A stretch of 64,000 nucleotides of DNA, from NCBI RefSeq assembly GCF_003597395.2, contig NC_133778.1:22719228-22783227 (forward strand), written 5' to 3'. How positions within the stretch are numbered: position 1 is the stretch's first letter; the number at the start of each line of letters is the position of its first letter. The DNA is from Chelonoidis abingdonii. Its lineage: Eukaryota > Chordata > Testudines > Testudinidae. The notes under the pieces are model-generated. The model was not told the DNA's origin and ran no database searches. It saw nothing but the letters and a program-made list of their open reading frames with translations. Positions 11,295-23,462 of this stretch are shown here, one piece after another. The translations under genes were made by a program, and so were the position numbers.

Positions 11295-13725
11295 CACTAG
11301 GCTTCTACTGATGTTGCTTTGAGTTTTACATACTGTTCAGCAACAGAATTGGGCTCGCTGTGTTTGACTAGCCAAGCTGTGTGATTAAATGGCTGTACGC
11401 AGTTTACTACATGCTATAATTTAGCAATTACGTCTTGATGTGAATGCCCTTTATATTTCCTTGTTTGGCCTAGATCATTCTGTCCTTTAAGGGAGGTCGT
11501 TTGGACATACTTTGCTTTGTTTTTGTTCAGTTGCACGAGGTATTCTCAAACATTATTGTCGTTTAGACTACACCTGAATACACAAATGGACCATGTGCTC
11601 TCATTCACCAGCATGTAGACAATCCCGTAACATACTTGTGGCACCCACAGCAGTTGTTTACAAGGAACAGTAATATTAGGAAACTATTCAGGGGATGTCT
11701 AGCTTCTTTCAATGCAGTTAGCAGCTGGAAACAAGGAGGGAGTGAGCACCATGTGACCTGCCAGCGCTCCATGGGCCACCAGCAAGTGCACCATAGACTG
11801 CTGGTGGCTGACAGATCGTTGTCTGGGAACCATTGCAGTGATCAAAAATTCACTGCAGGGGGAGTAAGGCAGATGCTTTAGATCCAAGAGATAGTCTTGT
11901 TTGGAGGGACACAGCTGAACAGTAGAGCAGCAGGTAGCAGGACAAAGCACAGTTAGCTATTGCCATCTAGCACCTGCCAATGCAGGTAGGAAAGCACACA
12001 CCATATTTTGGGTGCTCCCACCTTCATCCTTCAGGTCACACCTGTGTCACATTGTGACTTATTGATAAATTGAGTGAAAAGGGGCAATGCCGCCTCCAGG
12101 AGCGTGGTGTGGCATGGCTGTGTGTGTGTGTGAGAAAAATTCTGTAGTGTGAGGACATAACCACCAAGAGTCATGCCTCAAGCAGCAACAAGACAACTCC
12201 CTGACTGAGAAGTGCCTCTTTCTGTTAAATTCCCCAGCAACAAATCATGGCCCTCTCTGGTAACTGTGGAGGACCAGGAATTTTATAGTCACACCACAAA
12301 CTCAAGCACTTACCACACTGCTGGAGTGGTTGAGAACAAAGGGGGTGCAGACTGGATAATAGCATTAGCATGAGGAGCACTGAGAAAGGAAAACCAGGAG
12401 CTTGCCTAGTGTGAAGCTGGCTTGCCCCTTCTCTCTCCTGTCTGGTTGGCCTCAGGCCACAACTAGAACACAAATGAGAATTTGTTTAAGGAGGAAGGCA
12501 AGAGAAAAAAAAGTTTGAGGTCTTTATGCTGGAGCTAGTATTGGCAATGCCAAGCAGCTCACCTTTCTTGTGGGAGAAAAAATGATCTAGGAGGTCTAGG
12601 AGAAAAAATGAGATGTTGGAATAGTCATTTTCAGCAAAGTGAGAAGTTAATGTGGCACAAATAGAAACATGGTATTCACCCACAAATTGTAAATGTACTG
12701 GCAAAGTATAAGCCTGCCAACATTTTGTCTTGTAATAGAATTGACCTCACCTTACTCCAAATGCAAAATGTCTTTAAAAAACCAAAGTCTTTGAAATGGA
12801 AAAGATAAAGAAAGGCCTTGTTATGCTGGGCTCCTTGTAGCTGAGAGGCAATGAGAACAAAGAGTTTGGAGGTCTATATGCTGTGAAAGAGTCTGCCACT
12901 CACTGATGTTTCGGCACACAACCAATCATTATGATGCACTGCTAGCAAGAGAACCAGTCTTTTGGTTTTGCAGTTTGAGAAGCCATCAAAATATTGGTGC
13001 TCAAACTTTTTATTAAAGAAAAAATATTGTTTCAAATACCACTGCCATGCTGGGTTTGTAAATGACAGTCACATCTCTTTTTCCTGGGTCCTATACCCAA
13101 AAAACCTGAGGATTCCAGCTCTGGAAAAAAGAAACGCAAGAAGGGAAATGCCAGTGGTTCCTACTCACTGTAAAATGCATCACCTGTCTCAGCAAGCTTG
13201 ATTAAGTCTAAAGTCATTGTGAGAACATACATTTACATTGCAAGCCTGGAACAAAAATTTTATTCCTTCCCAAAACAAAGAGATTTCTGAATACGATTTC
13301 AACCATTTGTGCTGTTTAAGGGAGAAGGCCTAAGTAGCCCAGCACAGATGTCAGAGCTGGGGAACGTCTATATGCTGAGAAGGTGGAGGAGGGGAGGAAC
13401 CATTCCACCTTAATTTAACCAATAAACTAGTGAAATTACCTCTGACTGCAAGTGAGGAGAAAAGAGGCACTAATTACATCCTATAAAGCAACAGCCCAGC
13501 ACTGTCATTTTGACAATCTGGATTGTGAGGTGAAAGATAAGACATCCTCATTCTGTTGTAAAACCCAACAGACCTGCATGCCTGACAACAATGAATACAT
13601 TTCATAGTCAATGAGCTGGCAAGCTGCAAATTAATTTGGCAGTGTTGTAGCAAGCTAATTGACTTTACACCACTGCCAAGCTGGACAGGTTTTTGTTTTC
13701 TTAAAGGGAAAAAATAGCTATAGGG
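11295..13725. other. Non-coding stretch
   Basis: No recognisable gene. A TG dinucleotide run lies at about 12119-12133. The segment 11740-11840 has a clamp-like palindrome ('gggccaccagcaagtgcacc' facing 'ctgctggtggc') suggesting a DNA-transposon fragment. Frames here are short and unsupported. Confidence 0.5.
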
Positions 13726-13727
13726 GA

Positions 13728-13795
13728 GATTTTCCAAAAGCACAAGAGTTAGATATCCACTACCCACTGAATTCCAGTGGAAGTTATATGCCTAA
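13728..13795. repeat. Palindromic MITE fragment
   Basis: 'gattttccaaaagcacaag' followed by a 'gaattccagtgg' core resembles half of the MITE type seen at 6251-6446 and 24690-24860. Confidence 0.4.
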
Positions 13796-13799
13796 GCCA

Positions 13800-14375
13800 A
13801 AGGCAGAAGGAATTCTAGGTTTTTAGCTTGAGTTTCAAACTTACTCATCTATGACAATATTTCCTTTGGTATAAGAATGCTCCCAAAATTTGACACTTCC
13901 TACACTCCCGTAACTAATAATGCATCACATCAAATTAACCACTGTTAGAGTCATTTAAATCTATTACTTATTTTAGATACATAATGGTCTCTCTCTCTTG
14001 GCCACTGTTGTGGCAGCCAACTGAACGCCACAGAACAAATGGGTCAAGTTGACCCAGCTCTTCAGTGGTTTTCTCCAGCAAATTTATTCCATGTCAACGT
14101 GTATTTCTAGTCTCCTGTTCCATGCTAAATCATTTTCTATGTCCTGGTTCATTACTGTTTACAAAAAGTTGCTCTCATTTGTGATTTTCATAGTAAGGAA
14201 AATGTAGACAATGTTAACATGTAGACAGTGAAATACGCTGTGATTAGACCATCTTGAATACATTAGAAAAGAGTTATACAGAGTTACAAAGATGGATGTG
14301 GGGAAAGAGTTAGGCCAGCATTATTCAAAAAGACATGGATGACTTAAAGCTATGATTATGATATTACTATTATTT
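13800..14375. other. Non-coding stretch
   Basis: AT-rich; nothing recognisable apart from a TTATTA-rich patch at 14355-14390. Confidence 0.5.
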
Positions 14376-14384
14376 ATTATTACT

Positions 14385-14462
14385 ATAATAGCTAGAGGTC
14401 CTTGTCCGGGACCAGGACTCCGTTGTGCTAAGCACTATACATACACAGAACAAAAAACAATG
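14385..14462 (+). repeat. Old interspersed repeat fragment (copy 1 of 3)
   Basis: 'gaccaggactccgttgtgct' then a spacer and 'acacagaacaaaaaacaa'. The same block recurs at 17996-18090 and, more degraded, at 26815-26905. It is an abundant reptile repeat; I do not assign a family. Confidence 0.5.
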
Positions 14463-14511
14463 TACCTAATCCATATTTAAGTAGCTAAATATTTTTCCCA
14501 ATTTTGTTTCT

Positions 14512-14645
14512 GATCCAGGAAAGCACTTAACATGTGTTTAAATCCATCCCCTTTTCAAGACAGCTCTTAAGCATATGTTCAAGTATGAGCATAAGTTCCA
14601 TTGGCATTCAAATACTCAAGTGCTTTTCTGAGGAGAATCTGGGCC
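14512..14645. repeat. Palindromic MITE, 'aagcacttaa' type
   Basis: Facing ends 'gatccaggaaagcacttaac' (about 14512) and 'aagtgcttttctgaggagaa' (about 14620), followed by 'tctgggcc'. A sister copy is at 15808-15922. Confidence 0.55.
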
Positions 14646-14650
14646 TTTCA

Positions 14651-15619
14651 TAGGGTTGCCAACTGTCCAATTTTTGACTGGAATGCCCGGTCAAAAAGGG
14701 AGCCTGGCAGCTGCACTCAGCACTGCCAACCAGGTCATTAAAAGTCCAGTAGGGTCCGCGCAGCTCACAGAAGCAGCAGCATGTTCCCACTCTGGCTCCT
14801 AGGAATAGGGGAAGCCAGGAGGCTCCACGTGCTGCCCTTGCCCCAAGCACCAGCTTCACAGCTCCCATTGTCTGGGAACCACAGCTAATTGGATATGCGG
14901 GGTGGAACTTGCGGACAGGGCAGTGCACAGAGCCATCTGGCTGCACCTCCATGTAAGAGCTGGAGGGGGACATTCCACTGCTTCTGGGAGCCACTTGAGA
15001 TAAGCGCTGCCCAGAGCCTGCACCCCTGACCCTCCCCACCTTGTCCCAGCCCTGATCCCTCTTCCATCTTCCAAACCCCTCGGTCCCAGTCTGGAAAATC
15101 CTCCTGCACCCCAAACCTCTCAGCCCCAGCCCCACCCCCTGCCAGAGCCCTCATCTCACCCACGCCCCAGCCCTGATCCCCCTCCCACCATCCAAATCCC
15201 TCAGTCTCAGCCCAGAGCACCCTCCTACACCCCACACCCCTCAGCCCCACCCCAGAGCCTGCAGCCCCAGCCAGAGTCCTCACACACATCCACACCCGCA
15301 CCCAACCTCCCTGCCCCAGTCTGGAGCCTCCCCCTGCACCCTAAACCCTCAGCCCCAGTCCAGAGTCCCCTCCTGAACCTTAAACCACTCATTCCCAGCC
15401 CCACCTGGAGCCTGCAGCCCCAGCCGCAGCCCTCACCCCCTCCTGCACCCCAACCCCCTGAGTCAGCCTGGTGAAAATGAGCAAGTGAGTGAGGGTGGGG
15501 AGAGTGAGCAATAGAGGGAGCGGGAGTTGAATGAACAGGGGCGGGGCCTTGGAGAAGGGGTGGGGCAGGGGTGGAGCAAGGGTGTTCGATTTTGTGCGAG
15601 TATAAAGTTGGCAACCCTA
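14651..15619. mobile_element. hAT transposon (non-autonomous), 969 bp
   Basis: Perfect 14-bp terminal inverted repeats TAGGGTTGCCAACT (14651) and AGTTGGCAACCCTA (ending 15619). They are flanked by an 8-bp target duplication with one mismatch: gcctttca (14643-14650) and gtctttca (15620-15627). Eight-bp duplication is diagnostic of the hAT superfamily. From about 15000 to 15560 the interior is a GC-rich degenerate repeat of units like 'cagccccagcccacc'. This creates long but meaningless minus-strand frames (14608-15614). No transposase is seen. Confidence 0.9.
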
Positions 15620-15689
15620 GTCTTTCAGAAGTTCTGAGAACCCATAATTCACACTGAATGAATGTAAATCAAAAGCATCTACTAGACTG

Positions 15690-15795
15690 GGAGTTGTGGG
15701 TGCTCAGTGCCTTTGAAAATCAGGGCAAACATTTAGGTGCTTTAATGAGTATTTAGATGTCTAGAGCTAGACATCCACTTTTGAAAATGCTGGCT
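15690..15795. repeat. Palindromic MITE, 'tttgaaaatc' type
   Basis: 'gtgctcagtgcctttgaaaa' at about 15700 faces 'cacttttgaaaatgctgg' at about 15776, with a symmetric centre 'gtctagagctagac'. Confidence 0.55.
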
Positions 15796-15807
15796 TAACG
15801 TTGTTCT

Positions 15808-15922
15808 TCTAGCCTCTGATCCAGCAAAGCACTTGCACGTGCTTAAGTGGCTGAATAGGGATGACATTTCTCACATACGCAAAGTTACTGATATGCTTAA
15901 GTGCTCTGCTGCATTGGGGCCA
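15808..15922. repeat. Palindromic MITE, 'aagcacttgcacg' type
   Basis: 'gatccagcaaagcacttgca' (about 15819) faces 'atgcttaagtgctctgctgc' (about 15894). Sister of the copy at 14512-14645. Confidence 0.6.
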
Positions 15923-16005
15923 TAAAGTTTCCAATTTGTGTTAAACCTGGTGTTGAGAGCAAGGCCAATGCTGCATGCTGCTGGCCCTACTTTTTAACCT
16001 TATAT

Positions 16006-17023
16006 CAGGGGTCGGAAACTCAAATGATCAGGAGGGCCACATTTACTGACTAGTACTTTGGCCCGAGGGCCACATTTACTGACACCTCCCCCCCGCCACC
16101 CTCAGCCCCACCCCCACTCCACCCTTTCCATGAGGCCTCACCCCTGCCCCACTTCTTCCCACCCCTTCTCTGCCCCCATTCCAACCCCTTCCCCAAAATC
16201 CCCACCCCAACTCCATCCCTCACTGCTCCAGGGGGTGCAGGAGGAGTGTGGGGTGTGGTGGGGTCTCAGGGCAGGGAGTCGGGGTGTGGGGTGCAGCAGG
16301 GGGTCAAGGTGCAGCATGCGGCAGGGGGCTCAGGGCAGGGGGTTGGGGTGCAGGAGGGGTGCAGGGTGTAGCGGGGGCTCAGGGCAGTGGGTCAGGGTGC
16401 AGGAGGGATGTGGGGTGCAGCAGGAGCCTCAGGGCAGGGGGTTCAGCTGCAGGAAGGGTTCATGGGGTGGGCTCTGGCCCGACGCGCACCGGGGGCAGGG
16501 CAGGCTCCCTGCCCGCCTGCCCTGCCCCAGCGCCACTCTGGTAAGCGGATGGAACCTGGGGAAGGAGGGGTGCAGGGGTGTGTGTGGCTGTTGCTTCAGC
16601 TACCATTCCCAGCAGCTCTCATTGGCCGAGAATAGGGAATGCTGGGGGAGGGTGGGGGACCGCAAGGAGCTCACGGGCCTCAGAAAATAACCCCGTGGGT
16701 GGCGTGTTTGAGACCCCTTCCTTAGCTGGTCACTCTTCTCTATGTGGTGTGTATCACTTGCAGGAGCAGGCAGAGGTGTGCAAATTAAAGGCATCTCAGC
16801 AGGACATGCCCCTCAGGCCCCGGCTCTTCAGCTGCACTGCCCCAGGAGCTCTCAGCCCCACCACCAGAGCATTGCGCCGGCGGCAGAGCGAGCTGAGGCT
16901 ATAGGGGAGGGGGAACAACAGAGGAGGGGCCGGGGTGAGCATCCCAGGTCAGGAGCTCGGGGGCCAGGTAGGAGGGTTCCGTAGGCCGGATGTGGCCCGC
17001 GGGCTGTAGTTTGCCCTCCTAGG
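16006..17023. mobile_element. hAT-like transposon with GC-rich interior, about 1.0 kb
   Basis: The left end 'caggggtcggaaactc' plus 'gggccacattta' and the right end 'ggatgtggcccgcgggctg' plus 'tagtttgccctcct' match a common turtle hAT family whose termini read CAGGGGTGGGCAAAC and its complement. The interior 16080-16480 holds degenerate GC-rich repeats ('gggtgcaggagg', 'ctcagggcaggg'). A clean 8-bp duplication is not visible, so the ends are approximate. The 210-codon frame at 16058-16690 reads this low-complexity tract and is not a gene. Confidence 0.7.
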
Positions 17024-17029
17024 CTATCG

Positions 17030-17473
17030 GCAAAAACATCTTTAAAAACAGAACCCAGACATCCTGCCTGGATTATTTATGTCATCCTGCAGATCCAGAG
17101 TTTCTCTATCAGATTTACTGCAAATGATTATCCATAATGTTTCAGTATCAGTGACCTCAAGCACTAACTATAGTATCTTCTGGACAATTTCCTTCACAGA
17201 ATGTGGTATGTTCTTCTGCTAACTTCGGGGCTTTGTTACAAATACATGCATGATACTAAAAACATGTTCAGTTTCACATCTTGCTACCACAGGTTCATAT
17301 TCCAAACAAGTCTGCTGGGCTCTACCTGTCTAAGGGGGTTCCAAAAATATTTAACTAGACAGAGTTTGGCAGCCCTGCTGTGGCTAAGACTCTTAGATAA
17401 ACCACACACATTCATAATCATTCTGTTTTTTAGGTACCTATGGTCACCAGTAGTGGGGTTCCTTAAAAGAAAC
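17030..17473. other. Non-coding stretch
   Basis: Nothing recognisable. Confidence 0.5.
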
Positions 17474-17476
17474 TAA

Positions 17477-17740
17477 GGCCTGGTCTACCCTGGGAAGAAG
17501 GAGTCGATGTAAGATACGCAACTTCAGCCACGGGAATAGCATAGCTGAAGTGGATGTATCTTGTTTCAACTTACCTCCCGCCCTCACGGAGCAGGATTGA
17601 CGGCCGCAGCTCCCCCGTCACCTCCACTTCCGCTACTTGCCCTGGTGGAGTTCCGGAGTCGAAGGGAGCATGTTCGGGGATCAATATATCGTGTCTAGAT
17701 GAGATGCAATATATCACTACCCACATAGCTATAAATATAT
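17477..17740. mobile_element. Harbinger-like MITE, right end lost
   Basis: Starts GGCCTGGTCTACCCTG right after TAA (17474-17476). It has the 'gtcgatgtaag' subterminal block and an internal 'cggagtcgaagggag' region typical of this turtle family. The expected right end (complement of GGCCTGGTCTAC) is missing before the SINE that begins at 17748. Confidence 0.65.
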
Positions 17741-17747
17741 CCAGGAG

Positions 17748-17895
17748 GGAGGGATAGCTCAGTGGTTTGAGCATTGGCCTGCTAAATCCAGCGATGTGAG
17801 CTCAATCCTTGAGGTGGCCATTGAGCGATCTTTGAGCAGGGGGGTGGACTAGATGACCTCCTGAGGTCCCTTCTAATCCTGACATTCTATGATTC
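17748..17895 (+). mobile_element. tRNA-derived SINE with CR1-type tail (turtle Cry-like)
   Basis: The tRNA-like head GGAGGGATAGCTCAGTGG contains a perfect Pol III A box TAGCTCAGTGG (17755-17765). A B-box-like 'gtgagctcaatcc' follows near 17797. The tail reads 'gactagatgacctcctgagg' then 'tcctgacattctatgattc', the same 3' end as the CR1 copy at 3418-5573. This SINE type (tRNA-Lys-derived, mobilised by CR1) is established for cryptodiran turtles and is the best taxonomic marker in the window. Confidence 0.92.
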
Positions 17896-17995
17896 AAGCA
17901 GAAAAGACACCTACATGTCACCAAACAAATATAAAATCTTCAATTTCCCCCATGATTTCTAGTGAGAATATTATTTATCTGTACTGTGAAAATGC

Positions 17996-18090
17996 CCAGA
18001 AGCCCCACTCATGGACCAGGACCCCATTGTGCTAGGGCCTGTACCAATAAAGACCAAAAAGACAGACTCTGCTCCAAAGCACTCACAGTC
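17996..18090 (+). repeat. Old interspersed repeat fragment (copy 2 of 3)
   Basis: 'ggaccaggaccccattgtgc' followed by 'taccaataaagaccaaaaag' and 'caaagcactcacagtctaaa'. Same family as 14385-14462, better preserved. It abuts the MITE that starts at 18094. Confidence 0.55.
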
Positions 18091-18093
18091 TAA

Positions 18094-18342
18094 AGCCTGG
18101 TCTATATAGGGGGGAAATCGATATTAAGTAACACAACTTAAGCTATGTGAATAACGTAGCTGAATTCAACGTACTTAAACCTACTCACTGCAGTGAGCCG
18201 ACTGCTGCCTGCGCCTCTCACAGCGGTAAAGTACAGGAGAGCACTTGGGGATTGATCTATCACGTCTAGACTACATGCGATAAATTGACCCCTGCTAGCT
18301 CCATCGCTGCCCACCGATCCAGCAGGTAGTATAGACATCCCC
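18094..18342. mobile_element. Harbinger-like MITE, 249 bp
   Basis: Ends AGCCTGGTCTATATA and GTAGTATAGACATCCCC are imperfect inverted repeats. The flanks are the perfect 3-bp duplication TAA (18091-18093 and 18343-18345), the TWA type expected of PIF/Harbinger elements. No coding capacity. Confidence 0.8.
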
Positions 18343-18349
18343 TAAGTGT

Positions 18350-21300
18350 AAGACATGAGACAGACTCAGACAGACAGCTAGATGGGGAACACAAAGAAAC
18401 AATGAGGTGATACTGATCATCATGACGCCTAGTTCTCAGACAACCAGTTGCCTAGCCATTGTCAAATTTATCATAAATACAGCCCTTATTCCCATTTCTT
18501 AAGAGGGAGGCAATCTGGTTAGCCTCCAAAACGTACAATACAATGGAAGACAAGTCCCATACAGTATCCTTGCTGGATTTTTTTTTTTAAAAAAAAAATC
18601 TACAGTGCTGGTTTAAAAAACAAGAAACTATTGCAGTACATAAATCGATTGCTTTCTTTCACAGCAGCCTACAAGTAATTTAATTGAAATATATATATGG
18701 GCATCCTCTATGGGATTTAAAAAAAAAACTGTGTGTGTTGATTTTAAAACGTACACAAGATCATCACCATAGAAATGGAAAAGTAATACAAATAATGGTC
18801 AGAAAAATGCTTACAGATGACTGACCTAACCTAAGCCTGATAGTTCAGAAAGAAAAGACTCCATATGCATAGGATTAAATTCTTTTGAGGAGGATAAAGT
18901 TGCCCATCTCTTACTATCTGTTTTTAAATGATGAACTGAGATAAAATCTTTATGGAAATAGAGTTGGACATTAGCCAAATTTTGCAATGTGCTGAGCACC
19001 TCAGTTGACTCACAAGACAGTGAGTTAGATGTCATAGGATCAGGCTCCCCTATTTTCACAGAGTAATTCTCCCCCCTAGCTCTGACTTTTGATTCCCTAT
19101 ATACTGACCACCACACCATAGAGAACTCTGCCACTGTAATCGCTGCACACAGTGAAAAGATTGCCACTCCAAAACTCAGATGTCTGGGTTGGAGATAATT
19201 TTTCCGCCGGCAGCATCTTGCCTTCTTTAGGTGTTCCACCGGCATGACTACCCATGGGTCTTAAATTACCCATTCAGGTTTCTTACGTGCTTCTGTTACT
19301 GTGGGCTTGGCTCATTCATCAGAATGCCAGTTTAACTGCATGCACTAACGTGTGAGTAGTTCCTGGGCTGAGAACCAATTCCTGGGCAAATTCCTCAGAG
19401 GATGCATGGACCCTTTTATAGTGTTTAAATATAAAGGATCCCATGATTAATCCAGAAAGCATTTAAATAGTTGGCTTGCCTCAAGCCTTGCCCGCCACAT
19501 GACCGTAATGCATTGTCATAACCATAGTTTGAATTTCTTTCATACCGTGTGATTTTTAATTATGGATTCAATAATAATCAGATGGTTCCTAGTGTACCAT
19601 GAAAATTACGACTCGCACAAAAAACAAGTACGCTTTAACCTTCAAGGGAAAATGCAGTCCTCTACAGACTGGGTATTAATCTTCAGCTCGTGATTAAAGA
19701 CTTTGCCCTGTAACTTTAATTACAGCGCTGCTCTTGGAAATGAGAAATTGGACAGCAATGGTGGCAGGGAGAAGTCTGGTGCTGAAGTGCTACATCACTT
19801 TTGATAGAATAAGAACAAAAGTTCTGTTCATGAAAAATACATTACAGTGCAAGGCAAAAATGTAGCTGGGTTCATTCCTTTTCTAAAATTAGAGGTGTAG
19901 TGTTTATTAGAATGCCATTAAAAGCTGGGCTGGCCTCAGCTTTCAAGTGCAAAGTAAATTTGGTAGGAGCCTCAGCCAGCACTCTGCAGCTTGCATACAG
20001 GGAGGAGTGGATGGGGGAATAAGACAAGTTTGGAAGACAGAATAGGGACAAAGGAGATTTTCATGAGAAAACAAGGAAGGATTTAAGCACTGGAGGGGGA
20101 GGGGATTGCTTAGATCCATGTACTGTCATGAGGCAATTGGAGAGTTGGATTCTTTAGAAGAATGGGGTGGGAGATCATGGTGAGCTTACAGGCTTGCGTG
20201 ATCCTAGCTATGTCTTGAGAAGGGGTTGCTGACAGAGAATGGTCTTCCCAAAAGAACAGGATCTTATATAACACCATGCTGGACACAGGTATTGACCAAG
20301 ACAAGTCCTGCTGCAAGGTAACTGGTACCTTTCTGGACCTGCAGGAAACACGTTCTCTACCACCAGCTTTGAAACCAGAAGACACTGTACTCAGGACAGT
20401 TGCACTTTTCTGTGCGCCTCAATCACATTCTTTTTTCCACTGGGACTTGAAAAGGGTCGTTTCCACATGACTGGCTGCAGCAAGTGGTGGTATTTCAGTG
20501 TAGGGAAAGGATTCATTTTTATTAAAGAGGATATTAAACTCATGGAAATTCATAATAAATATCAACACAAAGCCAACATTCCTGATGACCCTGGAACTTC
20601 TAAAGCTGCAGAAGGCTCTCGGGGGGGGAAAAAATCTTTTATACACGGACATGCGAGCTCTACTATGGCAGCCATGTTGTGGCTACAATTCCACAGCTAC
20701 TGTGCCAAGGCCAGTGTATACAGGATTAGAAATGGGGACTGGGAAACAGAGCCATTATATTTAAAGATCCTGCTGGGGCCACGTATCATCTGTTTCCATT
20801 GACTTCAGTAAGAGTACTCAGCCCCTCAAGGCTCAGGAAAACTACATAATCCTGTAGGCACATAGTCATTTCAGTGCCTGTCTGAGATTTGGGGGATGGA
20901 CCCTGTTGTCTTGGAGATACACCCCATTTATGTTGCGTTACACTGAGATGCAGCTGACAGCCATTAGAAAGTTGATTGTTTCTGCAGTGAGCTACATAGA
21001 GTTTACAGAGTCTTTCACAAGTTACCCTGGCTTTCCCTAGACACTAACTCTACAGACCAGAACTCCACTTTGGCTGGATATATCACGTGACATCTGAACA
21101 GTAGTAATTCCGTACAGCATCATGCCAGGTGAAGAACAGTTTTAGAGCAAGGTAGTATGATTTCCTGCACCCTGCAGTATTCAAACCCAACAGAATGCAT
21201 GGCCAATAGTTCTTACATGGACATCGAAGGGAATAGTGAGGGATGAAGATTCCAAGTGTGTCACCCATGTATCCCCACAGATAAGCCAGTTGGCCAATGG

Positions 21301-23455
21301 TGGTGTGATGCAAAGCGTTAGTTCTACGATACGTTTTTAAGGCTCAAATGCGTACTCCATACCCATGCAGCAGTCACCATACAGAGGGAAAGGGGTTAGG
21401 GTAGGAACCATGGCCAGTTGCTTCATATGCTATATGGACCCAATTGTCAAGTCCTCTACATGGCAGCAGCATGGTTGTGGGTACTAGAATCACACAGATA
21501 CTGCACAGCTGCTTTGTACTCTGGCTGTAGCTTGGGCTTGAGTGGGAGAGAAGAGGAGAATTCCATGTGTGACAGGGTAATAATGTAACACAGGGCTACA
21601 GTTTTCTCTGGGCTTTTAAAGAGGACATGAACATTGTTTAAGTGCCAGGTGGGAATGAACTGTTCTGAAATGGGAGATAAAGCCAGTCTATTTTTAAGTC
21701 AGGAACTCAAGGATGACCAGTAATATGAACCTGTATTATAGGCTCCCTTCTCTAGCAGAGTATATACCCTATACTATGTGCACAAACATGATAGGGAAAA
21801 TGTGTAACTGCAAAAGTTGCGTGGAAGTTCAAAGGATGGTCATGTTAACCAGCAAATGTTATGTTTGGGGTTTTTTAAGTTTAATAAAGACAAATAATGC
21901 AGATGCTCCCTTTCCAGTTTTACCACCACCCACAACCCAGTATTTGCTTACTTTTTATAGCATTCACCTTTGGGAAGGACACCAGTAGTTTGTGCTCTAA
22001 ATTTCAGAATTCTTTTTGAAAGCAGGCTTCATGAAAGCAATGTTTATAAAAATGTTTTGATGTTTTCAATTTTAATTTCAGTAAAAGATCATTTTCTGGA
22101 TTTTAAAAATCTACAGTTTACAGTTATAACGTAAGGCTCAAGAACCTGAATGTGAAATTAACTAGAAACTGGGCTGTCCAGTTTCTAGTCCATGGACAAT
22201 CCAATGGAAATCTTTCCACTGATTTCAATAGGCTGAGATGCATTGCCAAAGCTGAAAAAATTGCAAAAAGTAAACCAACAACATGAGATGCGAAGAGTAT
22301 ATTGGATTTATTTTAAATCTTTCCATTTCAAAAAGCAGAGATGTTAGCATCACAACAAGAGAAACTATCGGGGGGGTTTAAATTCTGAAATCATAACAAA
22401 AACCACTCTAGTCTGCCTGTAGCCCTTTCCTAGGTTACGCAGACCCTTACTTGCCTCTCATTCACTCCCTCTCGGCACTGTTTTATTAAACCTAATTTTC
22501 TATGTTTATTCCCTAAAGGTCTAGCCACTTTTATTGTCTTAGTCCTGTGAAGTGGGGGAGGGGAGGAGGTTGATCTCTTTCTGTCAGTTCTGTAATTCTC
22601 TCTTTCCTTCCTCTCCTGAGCATTTGGGACACCAGGCAGACTGCCTCAGACACTATCCATGAAGTGGCAGCTGAATTCCCTCCAGATTAGTGAAAAATTA
22701 GTCTGTCGGAAGGTAGAACATGCACATGGTTCGTTTCTTCAGGATTTCTGTGCAGAGTGCTTGGCTAACACTCTGAGGTCTTTTATTTCATAACAATACG
22801 TCCTTAATTTAAAATAGATTGTTTAGCCTAAGAGGAAGTTTGCTTTACTACCCAATCCCCGTCACCACTTCTGCTGATTTATGAGTTGGCTTTAATATGG
22901 GCAAATGTCCCCACGTGGAGAAATCAAATAAAGAAAAACTGTGTAAGTATTAACATTCCTGCTTTAAAGCCCCAGCCCTGCAAGGTACCAACTGTTGAAA
23001 GTCTATTGGCCTCAAGAAAAGTTGGAAGGCATTCAGCACTTTAACAAACACAGCCCAAATTGAGATGGAGGAGAAGACAGGAGACAAACCAATGTCACTG
23101 GCTGGCTAGAGGCAGGTTGGCATGTACCCTCCCTTGGAATATGTGTAATGATGCCAATTATACTGTCTAAATGCAAGATGTTTGCTTTTCTGAAATGTCT
23201 TTAAAGCAGACAGAAACAGCCTTGGCAGAGATGTCTTTGCAACATCCCTAGAGAGAGAGAGAAACTCCAGACTCTGGCAATTCAAAACCTGCTGTTTTGC
23301 ACTAGAACTTGATGTACAAAGTGGCAAACAGATATGAAAGTGAAAGGATTTGCTGTTACTAGGTGTTAAAAGCATTCATACACTTCTTGAGTTTGACTGA
23401 GAATGTGGGCTTGGGGTCATTTCCCTAATTTAATTTAATCCCCCTTTTTAGCAAT
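18350..23455. other. Mostly unique non-coding stretch
   Basis: No gene or intact transposon recognised across about 5 kb. The minus-strand stretch near 19030-19130 looks like an old reverse-oriented SINE ('ccctatatactgaccacc'). The 139-codon frame at 18826-19245 overlaps it and is probably not a gene. Confidence 0.45.
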
Positions 23456-23462
23456 TAAAGCC

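Noticed and set aside
12517..13375. Recurring 'gtctatatgctg' at about 12870 and 13366 (and a variant near 12520)
   Set aside because: Uneven spacing and no similarity in the surrounding sequence; probably chance or very old repeat remnants.
14608..15614. Several overlapping long minus-strand frames
   Set aside because: They read the GC-rich tandem interior of the hAT element at 14651-15619; repetitive residues, no domain.
16058..16690. 210-codon plus-strand frame, the longest without gaps
   Set aside because: Proline- and glycine-rich reading of the low-complexity interior of the 16006-17023 element; other frames are open over the same tract.
17748..17830. tRNA gene
   Set aside because: The A box is perfect but the sequence continues into a CR1-type tail, lacks a foldable full cloverleaf and is a SINE head.
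18826..19245. 139-codon minus-strand frame with a possible transmembrane segment (SFGVAIFSLCAAITVAEF)
   Set aside because: It overlaps what looks like a reverse-oriented old SINE (about 19030-19130), has no clear splice sites or promoter, and no recognisable family. Most likely a chance frame.
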